In this document: positions 24,760 to 38,700 of the stretch, piece by piece
Layout of the letters: each line of letters begins with the position of its first letter
How positions within the stretch are numbered: position 1 is the stretch's first letter
NCBI RefSeq assembly: GCF_020184175.1
Contig: NC_065531.1
Span: 34,989,213-35,053,212, forward strand
DNA from: Aphis gossypii
Lineage: Eukaryota; Arthropoda; Insecta; Hemiptera; Aphididae
Direction: 5' to 3'
Length of the DNA stretch: 64,000 nucleotides
Position numbers and translations under genes: made by a program
Notes under the pieces: generated by a model
The model's database searches: none
The model's input: only the letters and a program-made list of their open reading frames with translations
What the model was told of the DNA's origin: nothing

Positions 24760-27700
24760 AATTACATCTCAAATTATAGAAAATATATGTGAAATAATAG
24801 TTAAGAAGTATTTCATAATGTCATTAAAGAAAATCATAAATCTCCTTTATTCAAATAAAACGAAATCAACTTAACTTAACATTTTGTAATACAAAAAAAA
24901 AATTAAAATATAGCAAACAATGTTGAGTAAATTATCCTAAGTAAAATACAACTCAAAATTTTATTCAGTTATAATAATGCTAATCAGTTGAGAATATTAT
25001 ATTTAATAATGATAATAATAAAAGACTACTCGACACCAAAAAGTAATTTTTAAATTTTAGTAGTATAATATAATGTCATGTCAAAACTTTTAATTTTATA
25101 CCCAAAAAAAAAAATTGTCACCATGGTTTTTTGATATATTTTTATGCTGTATGAAAAACATACAAGCAGTGCTGTATTAAATATTCAAGTTTTTTTTACT
25201 TAGAAGAATAAAATAAATAAAAAAAAATAACAAATAACAAAGTTAACAATTTCAAATATTTATTAATAGCACATTAGCATAATATATAGAGATGAAAATT
25301 TTTGAAAATGTTAATGTAAATGTTTGATTAAACAATTATTAATTTTAGATTCTAACCAGAGCGATATTTGTATTAATTTTTTAGTATATATTAATTTATT
25401 TATTTTTGTATAAGTGTGAATAATAGTATCGATAAAATGTTTCAATTTAAAAAATTGACAATTGTTTTGGATATAAATTTGGATCTATAATTTTCACTTT
25501 GATGAGGTCAAATTTTAATAATATCAGTACTTATTTGATTTAATCGGAAGAAAAATGAATGTTTTATACATTTTTTAACTTGTACGTTAATATAAAATTA
25601 TTTTTTACCAAAAAACCTAATAAAAATCTTATGATTATTTAAATTTCAAATTTTTACGACATTGGATATTCTCACTCATAAAATGATTATATTTCCTCAA
25701 GACTTCAGTACCTTTCTATTATGTAAGGCCTACAAAATCATAAACCAACCCAATCATACCAAACTCTATATAGGTAGATATATAATATGTAATAGATAGG
25801 TCCATTACCGATTTCCACCAAGATTGATGAAGTTTGAATAGTAAACGTTTTTCGAATAATTAATAACGAACAAATGAAATTATGTAAAAAAAAAAAAAAC
25901 ATTAGTTTTACTAAATTGTTTTTTTTTTATTATTTTACAATTTGGATTTTTTATTGATCAGCGTTTTATTTTTGTAATTTCATACATGTTTTTTTATAAT
26001 TCTTTAATTCTTATGCAAGGTTGAACAGACTGCCAGTTAACATTAAATGAATCAATAATGAGTTAATGGTTTCTTAAACATGATTTTGTGTTTAGTAGCT
26101 TATGATTGGCCAATTATATTTTAGAGAACCATTTAACTCATAAATTGTTTACACAATCCATCATTATTTATAATAATTTAATAAATATTAAATATATTTA
26201 ACGTATATACCTACTATACCTTTCCTGTACTTAATATATTTTTATCAAGGCAAAAAAAAGTGTAAAGATCCCGGAATCATTGACCAAATCACTCAATCTG
26301 AATTTTGACTCTACCACCGCTATCATTAAATTCATCATTATGCTGAATATCTTTAAAGATATCTCTAAACTGTTCATTAAATCATGTATATGTCATATTA
26401 TTTTGTTTAAATACACTTATGATAAGTATATTTTTTGTCTTATTATCGTATTTTTTAACAACTTGATCTTTTTATTAATGATTATCTGTAAATCTCTCCT
26501 AATAACACACAATTTTCTTATATTTTTATTTCTTAATGGCGTTGACATGTGAGAGTAAAAGAGTATCAGTATCTATACAAAAACGTGAATAAAATAAAAT
26601 AATAAGAAAAAAGTTGACTTTCTTTCAACTTTACTCCACGACCCGTTATCCTAGTATTTCGTGTTTATTTTGTATTTTTTTAAGAATAATTTTAAATATT
26701 TTGACGTTTTATTAAGGTAATAGGTAAACACTTGTATCAATAATCACCAATTAAAATAAATAATAAAAATATTAATTTAAAAATGTACTATGTTATTTCG
26801 GGGGAAAGAGGAAGGTATCCTAGAGTTATCCGTTCAGTATTTACACCACTGTTTTTATTAAAAAAAAAACTACTTTGTATATTATAACATAACAACAAAA
26901 ATAAAATAAGTTCTTTGACGTAAATATTATATAACGGTACGTGACATGGTATCAATATATGATATTATAGTTGTAATTCGTTTTTTTAATTAAAATGGAA
27001 CAACATACGAATTATTTATAGTAAAGAACATTTTTTTAAAATTGATTTTTCTGAAATCACTATTTTTTATGAATTTTTCTGAAGAGATAAAGATACTAAA
27101 ATATTTAAGATGTAAAAGGAAGTTAAATTTATAAGTAACAAATATAGAACAGTAACTTCAAATATTCTACACATTTCTAAAGTGCGTAATATCATAACAC
27201 AACAAATGTGATTAATGATAACGAAAACATCACTTTAAATATAAGTTATACATAGATATATAACTTTATTAAAAGTGAACTACTTGCAGTATGCACAATT
27301 TTCATACGATACAAATAGGCAGTATACTATATATATATACATTTTGAAATTTGTTTATTTTTTTATAATTTTTTTATTTTACCTTTTTTAAATTAAATAT
27401 TTATTCACTAAATGGTAAACATGTCAAAAATTAGGATCATTAGATAGATAAGTTATTTAAAAAAATAAAAACTTAACCTAAGAATCAACTTTTAGTACGT
27501 AGTAGCATACATTAGTGTTGACAACTCTGAACTGTGAACTTTAATTTATTTTATATTTTTAAGCCTTTAATAGTATCCATTATACATAATAGAAAATAGT
27601 AAATATGTATCTGTTACACCGAATAACTAATTGATTACGAAAATGATGTCATAAGTTCACGAGTAGTCATATTTTTAATTTATCGTTGATTAAATATTAC

Positions 27701-30700
27701 GTTTTTACTGCTCACATTTTTAAAGTAAGGATGTTTTCTATTTTATTTATAATAATAATATGTTTCATATTTCAATGCTATTGATCCCTAAAATAAATTA
27801 TAAACTTTAATAATATATACAATTTATGTATTAAGAAAGTACATACATATGTTTTAGATTCTGAAAGGAGCTATAGAAAATATACTCATTTTTCGCATTT
27901 GTGTGTCTGATATCACATCTACTAACAATAAAAATACTTTTGCAGTCTTCAATATTAAGGGTGATTCCTAGTAAAACATTATATCTGATTGAAAATTTGA
28001 GTGGTCATTCGAAAAAAAATTAGTTCTTTTAAAGATAATTAAGAATACCAAAAATTAAATTTATAAAAAAAAAAACGAGAATAATTTTGCAATAACATCA
28101 TTTACTACTAGTGATCAGCTTACAATACAACAGTGGTTGATTTTTATTAATTATATTTTTCTATTAAATATATTTCTAAGTGACTTTTCTCTGTCACATA
28201 AACAACATTTAAATACTTAATTCTATGTATTGTAATAATTTATTTGGCTATTTTTTTTTAAATTCTCTATAGTTGTTATAGTTGTTTATGGTTTTAAATC
28301 CATATAGTATGTATATCCCTAAATATAATAGTAACTTTGCATAAGATACGATTACCTAAAGAGCCAAGTGCGAAGTATTGGATAATTTATTTTTAATAAC
28401 CCCATAATTATTAGATCGTATAATTGTATTATTTTTATCCTCTTTCTAAGAATTATCAAGTAGATTCTTAAAATAGCTATCGTATTTATATTATAATTAC
28501 ACACATATTTTGTAGTATATTTGAGTTTAATGGTAGATTTATATATATATATATATATAGTATATAGATACATTAGGGTACACTGTACAGTTACTGCACA
28601 TATTATGTATGCAAATACATTTTTATTTTCACATATAATATTTGTATCAACAATAACTTTGAGTGAGCCAAACAGTATTTTAACGGACTTTACAAAGCCA
28701 AATGGAATTTGTAAAATATTGTTCTGATAATCGACCTGTCAGATGTCAACATTTATACGTACAACTTTTTTTATGTTTAAATTTGACTGGTTTTATATAT
28801 AGTTTGGGTATATCTCTATTTAAATAACAATAATATGACTATTGACTGTTAATAATATTTTAATTTGTACACATAGGTATTCAAGGTTTTAGCATAACTC
28901 GTAATCCAATAAACAATTAACTGTATTTAAAATAAATTTAAAGGAAATAAATATTTTTAGATGAAAATATTAAAAAATTAATTATAATATTATTGAATCG
29001 AAAAATATCTGTACTTAGTTTTAATCAAAATATTTTGTTTTTTTGTGAATAAAAACAAATACTAAAAGGTTTTTCATTAGTGTATATAATGTTCAGATAA
29101 AACTATATAAATCGAATTTTGACGCAATATATTATAACACTGACATTAATTCAACACACGTGTCATATCTTTGTTTAGGTAATATTATTATAGCTCACAT
29201 TAATTAACGCTCGAACGCGCTCTATATACCGTCATAATAATTAAGCGTTGAAACATAATTTTTATTACGATTTATTTTGTAAATTTTGTGTATTGTGAAT
29301 AATGTATTTATTATGTTAAACATTGTTTTAAAAGAGATATGATAGGATATTAATAAAGTGAAGTATTTACATGTATGTTAGGGCTTAAATTTTAATAAAG
29401 TTCTAAAATGTCACAACGCGTTTTTATTGCTAACAAATATCTAGTGAATAGATGTTTAAAAAAAATAGTATTGCACTAAATAAATGGATAAAAAATTATT
29501 CTTACATCAATTATATAGTTGTGTTTCAAATAATGTAACTATGGCCTATTGATAATAGTATACATCTATGTATTTTCTTATTAATATAGTTATAAATATA
29601 ACACACATAAAAAAAATCACCCGGTGTACTTAAAACGTTTGGAGTTATTATAGTATAAGTAAGTAAGTACCTAATGTTTAAAGTCAATCAAATTAAACTA
29701 TTATTGTGTTAAGAATAGTATTGATACAACATATTTAACTATTGTTGTTTTATCGAACTGAAAATCATAATAATTTTTATTTGCAATTTACAAGTAATTT
29801 TTTTTTGTACACACTCAATATTCATACATCCCTTACTTAACTACTTTATTTATTTGTTGTCATTCAAATTAAATAAAATAGTACAAAAATGAAGATCATA
29901 ATATACAATATATTATTGTGATTAATGATTGAAATATGAACATTAAAAAGATGCCTTGGATTGAACATTTTATCAAAATCAAATGTATAATATAATATGC
30001 TACTGTTCTACTGTGGTGTAAATAATAATGATGTATGTGTACTATAGAGATATATAGGGTATAATGAACTTTATCAGATAGTAGAAAGAGTAAAACTTTC
30101 TTTCATAGTCCCTTGCGGTGAATCTCAAGAATGTGTATTGCGTTGTAGTAGTAATTAGTTTCATTTTGACGAGACACGAGTACAACTTCTGTTTTGGAGG
30201 TAATTGATACGAATAGTGATAGCGTTTTTCAAAGCTCGAAGAAAAACTTTCGAATTGAATAAAACCGGATTTACGTTTTGATACTATTATTATTTTGTCT
30301 CACAAAGAGTGTATTTTATATGTCGTACTATCAACGGTGAACGGAACTACAATGAGTGACTTAAACTTTACAACGCTGTTGTAGTAGGTGAAAGACTGTT
30401 AGATAAAACTTTTACTTAAGACAAATATAACTCAACACAGAATTTTTAGCAGCATATGGATTTATGAATATTGATAGTTATATTTAAACTATATTTTGTT
30501 TGTGATCGAGAATAAACTAGAGGTTCCTCAAATATTTTATTTTATTTTAAAAGGTTAATGAACTAGTCTAATGAACTAATCTAGTATTATGGTAATTTCT
30601 GGGATTTTTCAAGTATATATTAAAACCATTTTTTCAACCTTTAGTTTTTATATTATATTTAAGTGTGATGATCAAAACCCCTTTTTCTTGAATAAAACAC

Positions 30701-33700
30701 AATTATTTTTACTATTTGTTCAAAATATTAATATATAAATATCGAAATTTAACAAGTTATATTTTCTGAGTCATTAACCTTATGTAGTAATAACGATAGA
30801 GATTTAGAAAAATAATCTTAGACAATGACATTTACACATTTTAGTAATTAATTAACTAATATATTATAATTTGTAAAATTCTTATACTTCAGCTTAGTAT
30901 ACTTAAATGATATTGAATATTAAATATATTTATATTATATTTTATCGAAAGATTATTTTCTTTACTACACACAGTTTAATAAATCTAAATCGGAAATTAA
31001 TTGTCCGAATTTGATTTATATATATAAAATAAAATTTTAATTTTCAAAAATGTCATGTTTTTAACAATGCGCAATACAAAATGGTAGTTCTCATTTGAAA
31101 AACTTAAGTTTTTATTGCAACAATAAACTCCTTTTAAATTGAAAAAAAATTATTCTTTAATCAATATTTAATAATTCAAAATCTAGACGATGAAAATATC
31201 CTAAATATAGAATATAAAGGGTTAAAAATAATTTACACATCATACTACATATTTGTATAATGGATAATTGTGTATCTCCATTCTCCATAAATAAATAAAA
31301 AATATTTATCATAAAAATAATTAACAAAAATATAACTAAAAGCAAAAAAGAGAATTAATAAACATAGTTTATTTTTCAAGTATGACTGGCTATACAATCT
31401 TTGGAGAATTACATTATATTGAATATTTAAATACCTAACAAATAAAAATATAACAATTATAATTTATAACTACAGACCGGAACTTTAACCATAAAAAATA
31501 TAAAAATAAGATAATTCTTTATTTAAACTCTATGTACAAAACAACTTTCGTATTTTAAAATAAGACGAAATAATTCAATGAATTCAAAAAATTATCAGAA
31601 ATGTATAAAGTTTTTAAATAACAATAATAAAAACAAGCAGAAACAATTGAAAATTGCATGATTTTAAAATATATTTATTTCAACATAATATTCTACAATT
31701 TTAATTTAATCTGTTGATTTTAATATCTAAAAACAATATATTGTACTCTATACATGTAATCACAGTATTTTCAAATACTATCGATATTGTAATTTGTAGT
31801 GGTAATTTAATTTTTCAAATTATACACTAGTTAATACTAATTTTTAAATTATTAAAATCATAGCATAAACTTTAGAATTATTAAAAAAAAAAATGTATTT
31901 TAAGTATAACTAGATAACTTTACATAATATTCTATATAATTATAATGCAATAAGAACTTTAATGATACTTATTTTCACATTTTATTAAATTTTAATTTAA
32001 TTCGAAAATTTGTATGTGAACTAATAGGTCTGAAAAATTATGTAATTTATCTTGGATTGAGTTTTTTTATAAGGAAACTATGTATACACTTAAAACTTAA
32101 TACTTATAAAAGTAAAAAAAAATATATATATATATTATATAAATACTTATTTTCGAGAGACCTAAAATTATGAAAACAAGAGCTGTTTTGATTAAAAATA
32201 ATAAATACAAGATGAAAACTAAAATTAACATAAAAACTGCATTATTCTGTTGTATTCTGAGTGTGTTTTTATACATCACTGATCTCTGTAAATACGTAAA
32301 ACTTATAAATTATAAAATTAAAATTAAAAACCGTTATGTTTGTATTTTATTTTACATTTACGTGTTGATTTTTTAATAGAACAAAATAGAGGTTCTTTAA
32401 TGTTTAATATAAATATCATAGTTTACAATGATATTTTATTACCTTATCGAAATACATAAATCAACCTAAAATTGTCATAATTGGTTTATTTAAACATTTA
32501 TGAAGATTATTAAAATTTTGTATATTTTAAAATACATTATTGACCTTATTGTAAAATATACTTGCTTTAAAAAAGGGAAACTTTTCCATTCGAATGTTAT
32601 AAATTATGGTTTTGTGGCTAAAGGTCGTACAAACTTATCTTTTTGTTTACATGTTCATGATTTTTTTTTTTTTAACTTATCGATATTTTAGGTTTTGGCT
32701 TGATTCCAAAATGGGTGCTCCACTAAAAAAATGTATACTGTAAAAGTGATAAATAAATTAATATTCAATCAACGCTGCTAAAAGATATATTTATTTTATT
32801 TAAAACATTTTTAAATATAAGTCTTTTGATTAAAACCATAGATAAAAATAAATACTTTACGACTATTCGTTAAAAGTTGTTAAATAAAAACGTTTCTATT
32901 TGTTTGTTTTATAAAAACTTTGAAATTGTATACCACTGTAACGAATACCTTATGACGTTACAATAACGTATATAAATATCTACTAATCTCTATGAGAATC
33001 ATTTCTATGTAATTGTTTAATAAAGAATAAAGTTAATATAAAATGAATATTTTCATTTTAAGTTTTGTTTTATAAATATTATTTTACTATCTTTTGTTTT
33101 AATATTATTATTCTCTGCAGTTCGTACATTTATCGTTCAACATTTATTAGCTTGAATAGTTCTTTTAGGTTTTTAGATAGTTTTGTAGTTATATCTTGTA
33201 GTTCTGATTAATAAAATTATTTTAAACATGGTTTCATACTCATAAATTGTATTTACTTTCTTTGCAAGACATTTAAGTGTGCACGTTATTTTATTTGTTT
33301 CCTTTATATAATTCAGGATGTATATCATTTACAAGATAAGGCAGTTCTGATATTAGTCAATTATATTTTCTATGTTCTTTCTAACTAAGTACGAATGTGT
33401 CAAAATAATAAGTCGATAATTATAATATTACCTAATAATTGTAACATTCAAAATGTATTTTTTAAATATAGTTCACAGATTAAATTTAGTTTGTTTGTAT
33501 TATTTGTTAACATTCTAGGGAAGAATAAATTATTCCTAAGATATTTATCATCTAATAATGAAAAAAAGAGACTAAATAAAAAATATCTAGTGTATGTTTT
33601 TAATACACTCTTGGAGTGATATAAAAATAAACTTAAAATATTTTGTTGTTTTAAAAGTTAATAAACTTTAAACATTTTGAGTATTGTATTCTTTTTAGGT

Positions 33701-33780
33701 ATTTTAGAAATCTAAAATATTATATAATATTATTATAAATTAAGTAATAGAATCGAAAAATCTATGTTTGAAATAATGTC
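24760..33780. other. AT-rich non-coding tract
   Basis: Roughly 9 kb with no supportable gene. It holds a TA run near 28540-28560, homopolymers, and patches slightly richer in GC near 26260-26340, 26800-26850 and 30100-30290 that show no long frame, splice pair or known element. Confidence 0.6.
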
Positions 33781-33784
33781 TTAG

Positions 33785-33862
33785 GACAACAGCCATCATA
33801 TTCCTTTTGTGTCCACCCTGTTGCTTGTGATGTCTGGAGTACCTACCAAAACGGTCGATTAG
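33785..33862. other. Short coding-like patch, strand uncertain
   Basis: A 78-base island of mixed composition. On the plus strand it follows a TCTTAG acceptor-like site and reads 25 residues starting DNSHHIPFVSTLLLVMSG before TAG. On the minus strand it reads an equally open basic frame containing RFGRYSRHHKQQGGHKR. A small exon, or a fragment of an old transposon, could explain it. Nothing decides between strands. Confidence 0.25.
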
Positions 33863-33869
33863 ATAATAT

Positions 33870-35280
33870 CCTTAGATGTATTTAATTATTAACAATTAAC
33901 ATTTTCATTTACTTTTTACTGTAAATATTAAATATATGTAAGTACCTACATGAAATTATCTTTTTATTAATGAACGATATATGTTTATTATTATGAAAAA
34001 TTTTGATTAACTACATTGAGTTTCTATAGAATATTTTAAATACTAATTTTGAAATTTATACATTCTTTGTGTAAGATCTAGTATATTTCATATCATTAAA
34101 CTAATTTTAAATTATTATTTTTTTTCTTTAAAATTGTATTAAACATAATTAACATGTTGTAATGAATTTTTAAAATATGTTAGTTTTCATTATAAATAAA
34201 GTTCTTATTTTAATGTTAAATATTTAATTAAGTTAGTAATTATTTTATTTATATATGGTATATTGGTTAGTACATCAAATTTATGTTAACTATTTTAAAA
34301 TACAAATATAAGTAAATAATTGCATTGTAGAGTGTCTGAGTGTCTGGTATCATTATAAGTTATAACTAAACTGCACGACTTCAATGTTTCTCGAACATGA
34401 TGCAAAATGTAAACAAATTATTAACGTAGTGTTTAATGTATTATTCTCTATCATTAATTTTAAATGTTATACATGTGCTAGTATATGTTAAAAGCTATTT
34501 TTACATAGTAATATTAAATTTTCTTCACTTGATTATTTCGTATAAATATCACGAGCAACTATATTTAAGAGTGTAATTTAGAGTCCAGAATATATAAGTA
34601 TTTTGAATAAAACATTAAAAAGTAAATATTGGAACTTTATTTGCTTATCAAACGTTAGTATTATGAATGTAATAATTCATATTATTAATCATTGTTTAAA
34701 ATATTTTACCCGACGAAGCAGTTAATTTCTTATATATATTTAAAATTAATGAGAGTAGTTAAAATGTAACATTTTGTGGTATACGAGTGTCGAATATACC
34801 TGTAACTATTATCTGAACTACAGCTTGTAAATACTTATTAAGTGAGTATAACTTATATTTCCATAATTAATTTAGTATTCGTTTGTAATTTGATGTTATT
34901 CATAAAAATTTTGAAAAAAAAATATTTTGTTACAAAATATAAAATTAAAAATGTATGATGTCGTTCTAAAAATTAAAAAGCTTAAAAATTATGACAATAA
35001 AATATATATATTTAAAAAAATAATTATTTTTAAGATAAAGAATATTTTTTATTAAAAAATAGCTATGGTATAGCTATACAACGCTATATCCTATACCACT
35101 TTTCACTTTTTTTTATTTAATAAAGTTACTGAAAATTCGAAATATATTGTAAATAATAAAACTGATGAAAGTACTATATATTGGTATTTACCGATAAAAT
35201 AAATACAACTAAATAACATCAATAAATAAAAACGTATAAAGCATTAGTGCCACGAATGACCACAACTTGGATATAAATTT
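33870..35280. other. AT-rich non-coding tract
   Basis: Nothing recognised. Confidence 0.6.
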
Positions 35281-35289
35281 ACGTTTGCT

Positions 35290-35760
35290 TTTTTATGTTT
35301 TTTTTTCACTGATTTTCTTTATCATCTGCGTAAAGCAGCTGATGAAATCACGTAACACATGATCTCTCTTCCTCTAACCCCCGTGGTCATTATTCTACGG
35401 AACATCGCTGGTACAATAAACGTAGGGTGCCAGGATAATGGAAATTGATCATGCGACCTACGTAGTTCGGGGAATGAGTTAATTCGCCATGTGACCATAA
35501 ACAACATTTTCTACGCGCACCTATGGATAACGTATTGGAGACACGTATAACTAGATACGCAACATCCCCTCTGGGCCATTTCCAAATACCCTATTGGTAA
35601 ACAATGATGGAAACCGACGGATTTCAACTATTATTTTACCTTATAACGTGCTCAACCGCGCAAAGACACATGTGAGAAAATAATATGACAACAATAGCGA
35701 CTGGCGCAATATTAATTATTCGATAACGATATTTTAGAAGCGGCAGCATAAATAAAGGTA
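35290..35760. other. GC-elevated island, possible conserved regulatory element
   Basis: Composition rises well above background for about 450 bases, including CAGCTG-type E-boxes (near 35336) and several CG dinucleotides. A minus-strand ATG frame of 61 residues (35322-35507, starting MLFMVTWRINSF) and an alternative plus-strand frame both exist, and neither has recognisable motifs. Within the presumed long receptor intron this could be an enhancer, a noncoding RNA exon or an unrecognised exon. Confidence 0.35.
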
Positions 35761-35764
35761 AATT

Positions 35765-38700
35765 GGTAGTTATAGTGAATTTAGAAGTATAAAATGCGCA
35801 GTGTTATTTACACGCATTAGCATTGAGATTCTTAATTATTCGATACGGGGATATAAATTTAGTTGAATATTCATATTATTCACATTGATACAACGATGCC
35901 TGCTGGTTTCTCATTCTATTTTGAGAGACATACATACTTATATTTTTCCCATCGAAAAACATATGATAGTTTTTTTTATAACATATAGGATATCCATAAA
36001 AATATATATTTTTTCGAATGATAGTTATTTGAAATTTGAATTTTTTTATTATTTAACAACTAAAATGTAGGTAAATCTTTATTTCATTATTATTTTCTCA
36101 ACACCAAATTGAATGTCATTGTTAATAAATTAAGCATATACAAAACACATAGGTAATAAAGTTATATTACCACCTATTATTTTAAGACTTCATGATGCTG
36201 ACCATGATATGATTATGCTATTATGTTGGAAACGTATCGACTTTATTTATTAGACTATTATGGAAGTACATTTTATAAAATATAGAAAACCACAAATTTA
36301 TACATACGAATAAAACTTTTATCGAAATAAACCACTGAATAAATAATAATATTTAATAAAATACTCATAATATATAACCAAAAACTACCATGTGTGCAAC
36401 GTTCGATGATAAGTTTATTTTTACACCATGGTATACAGTAATACACACGTGCCAAAGACGGTGTCTTTCATAATAAAGTACTCTAATAATTGATAAAAAA
36501 TCTTCAGATTAGAAAAAGCTATCTAATCATTTGATTCATGTCCATCGCCATAAAAATTTACAATTATATTATTTTAATGATGACATTTCCATGGCATTTA
36601 ATATGATCACTACAGCTACCGCCCGCCGAACACTTGGCAAAATACTATTTTATTAATTGTACTCCCTTCATATAACGCCGACGTATTTTCATCGAGTAAA
36701 AAAACTGATTCTTTTGCTTAAGCTACCTAAAAATGATTGGAATTTTTCTTAATACAGATACCTGATTATTACGATTATTTCATGGAGACCTACCAGTTGT
36801 TGACGGTTGTTGAGACATTAAATTAGAAATTAAAAGTAATTGCATAATATAATAAATTATTACTATTTATTTATAATTATTACCTGCTTAATGTAAGTAT
36901 AATGAAAAGTATTTTTATGCTTCAAATACAGTGTTTTTAAAAATGTTTACTGCATTGTTTGGAATTGTTACAAACCTGTAGTCAAGTAATTGAAAATAGC
37001 ATTCTTGAAATTTAATTTAATTTTTTTTATTTAATAAATAATTTATAATTTTTTAAAGCATTAAAAATATACACAGTAATATTCGTCCAACATGTTAACC
37101 ATCATATTTTCTATTAATAATGAATACATTTAAATTCTGCTTTTTGGAAATTTAAGTGTACTCAAGAAATATAATATTTACTTACGAATATATTTTTGTA
37201 CCATTTAAAGAGTGACAAATGTCCTGAGTTAATATAAACTTTATTTTTTTTTCAAATGAAACCTACATTTTTTAGTGTTAAAATTTTTAAACAGTCAATT
37301 TTTTTTAACATTTCGATATATCTATTAAAATGAGTAGCTTCTAAGTTTAATATTTTACCTAATATTAAAATATATATATTATATACTATGGATGTTATAA
37401 ATCCTTAAAATAATTTTATAAAAATATAATATAAATGTAATAATAAACTTAGTATTTATAATTATTATATTATTAATTTTGATTTAAATACATACATCAA
37501 CATTTTTAAAAAAGTGATGTGTTTAATAATTTATAAGAAAAAAGGATGGTTAGTTTTTTTACATAAAGAAGTTTATAATACTAAAACAATACACTAGTTA
37601 AGTGGTAAATGGTATAAAAAATCTAAGTATTTTAAAATACGATCCTAAAGTGCACATAATTAATCAAAATATAAAAATGGAGTTGATTATGCTTATCAAA
37701 TCACCATGTATATTATAATATCAAGTTATAACCTAAAATAATACTCATTAGTTTTATAGGATTATATTATGTATTTATTGGAAAATACTACTATAATAAA
37801 TAAATTTGGTATAAATATATATGATTTCTCGCTATACCTATTTCTTATATAATTATAATAGGTAGGTATATGCATCTTGTTAATATAATATATTATATTA
37901 TTTAAAGGGTCTTATCATAAATTTTCCGATTCTTGAATAAATGCAACAAATATATTATTACTGTTTGCATTACTAGTGATTCATTGCAGCTTGAATGAGA
38001 TCAGCGAAAGTTTTTGTGTTTTACAAGTTATGTACTTAGAATTCCCTGGGTGTTATGTGATTATACCCCAGTTGCTAATATTCTTAGCCTACCTTATTTG
38101 ACTGAGTGTAAATGAGTATTAGGTTTCTTGGCTAGTTTTTAAGTAATAAAACTGAGTTATCTTCCCTATAGTATCACTAATCTGTTTCAAGATACCTTGG
38201 TGTCCATCACGGTTCACTGCTTATTTTAATTGTTATGTGTTAACCTAACCTTAGTACCACATTTCACTACCAGTTAAATGGCCAATGAACTCAATTTGTG
38301 ATTTTAATTTAATTTTAATTGATATATTTTTCGTTATTTGAAAAACAAAAAAAAAATATTAAACATAAGTAAATGTGTACCTACACTGTACATGACATGC
38401 AAGTAGGACAATTAATTGCATGAAGTGGAATTTAATCAAGATGTTCCAATATCACACACTTAATTTTTTGGCAATTTAATGTCTGCAACCAAGTTCCATG
38501 TCAATTCTTACATTTTTCCAACATGCAGCTATTTCTCAGATAAATCTGTCTAAAGTACAAAGTGTATATAATTGTAAATGTAATAAAACATATCTTTTAT
38601 GTTTTGAAAATTGAAAAATGAATAAAATATTAATAAAAATTAAAATTAAAAATGTGTGTTTTTAAAAAAAGTGATTATTATATTATGATGATATTTATAT

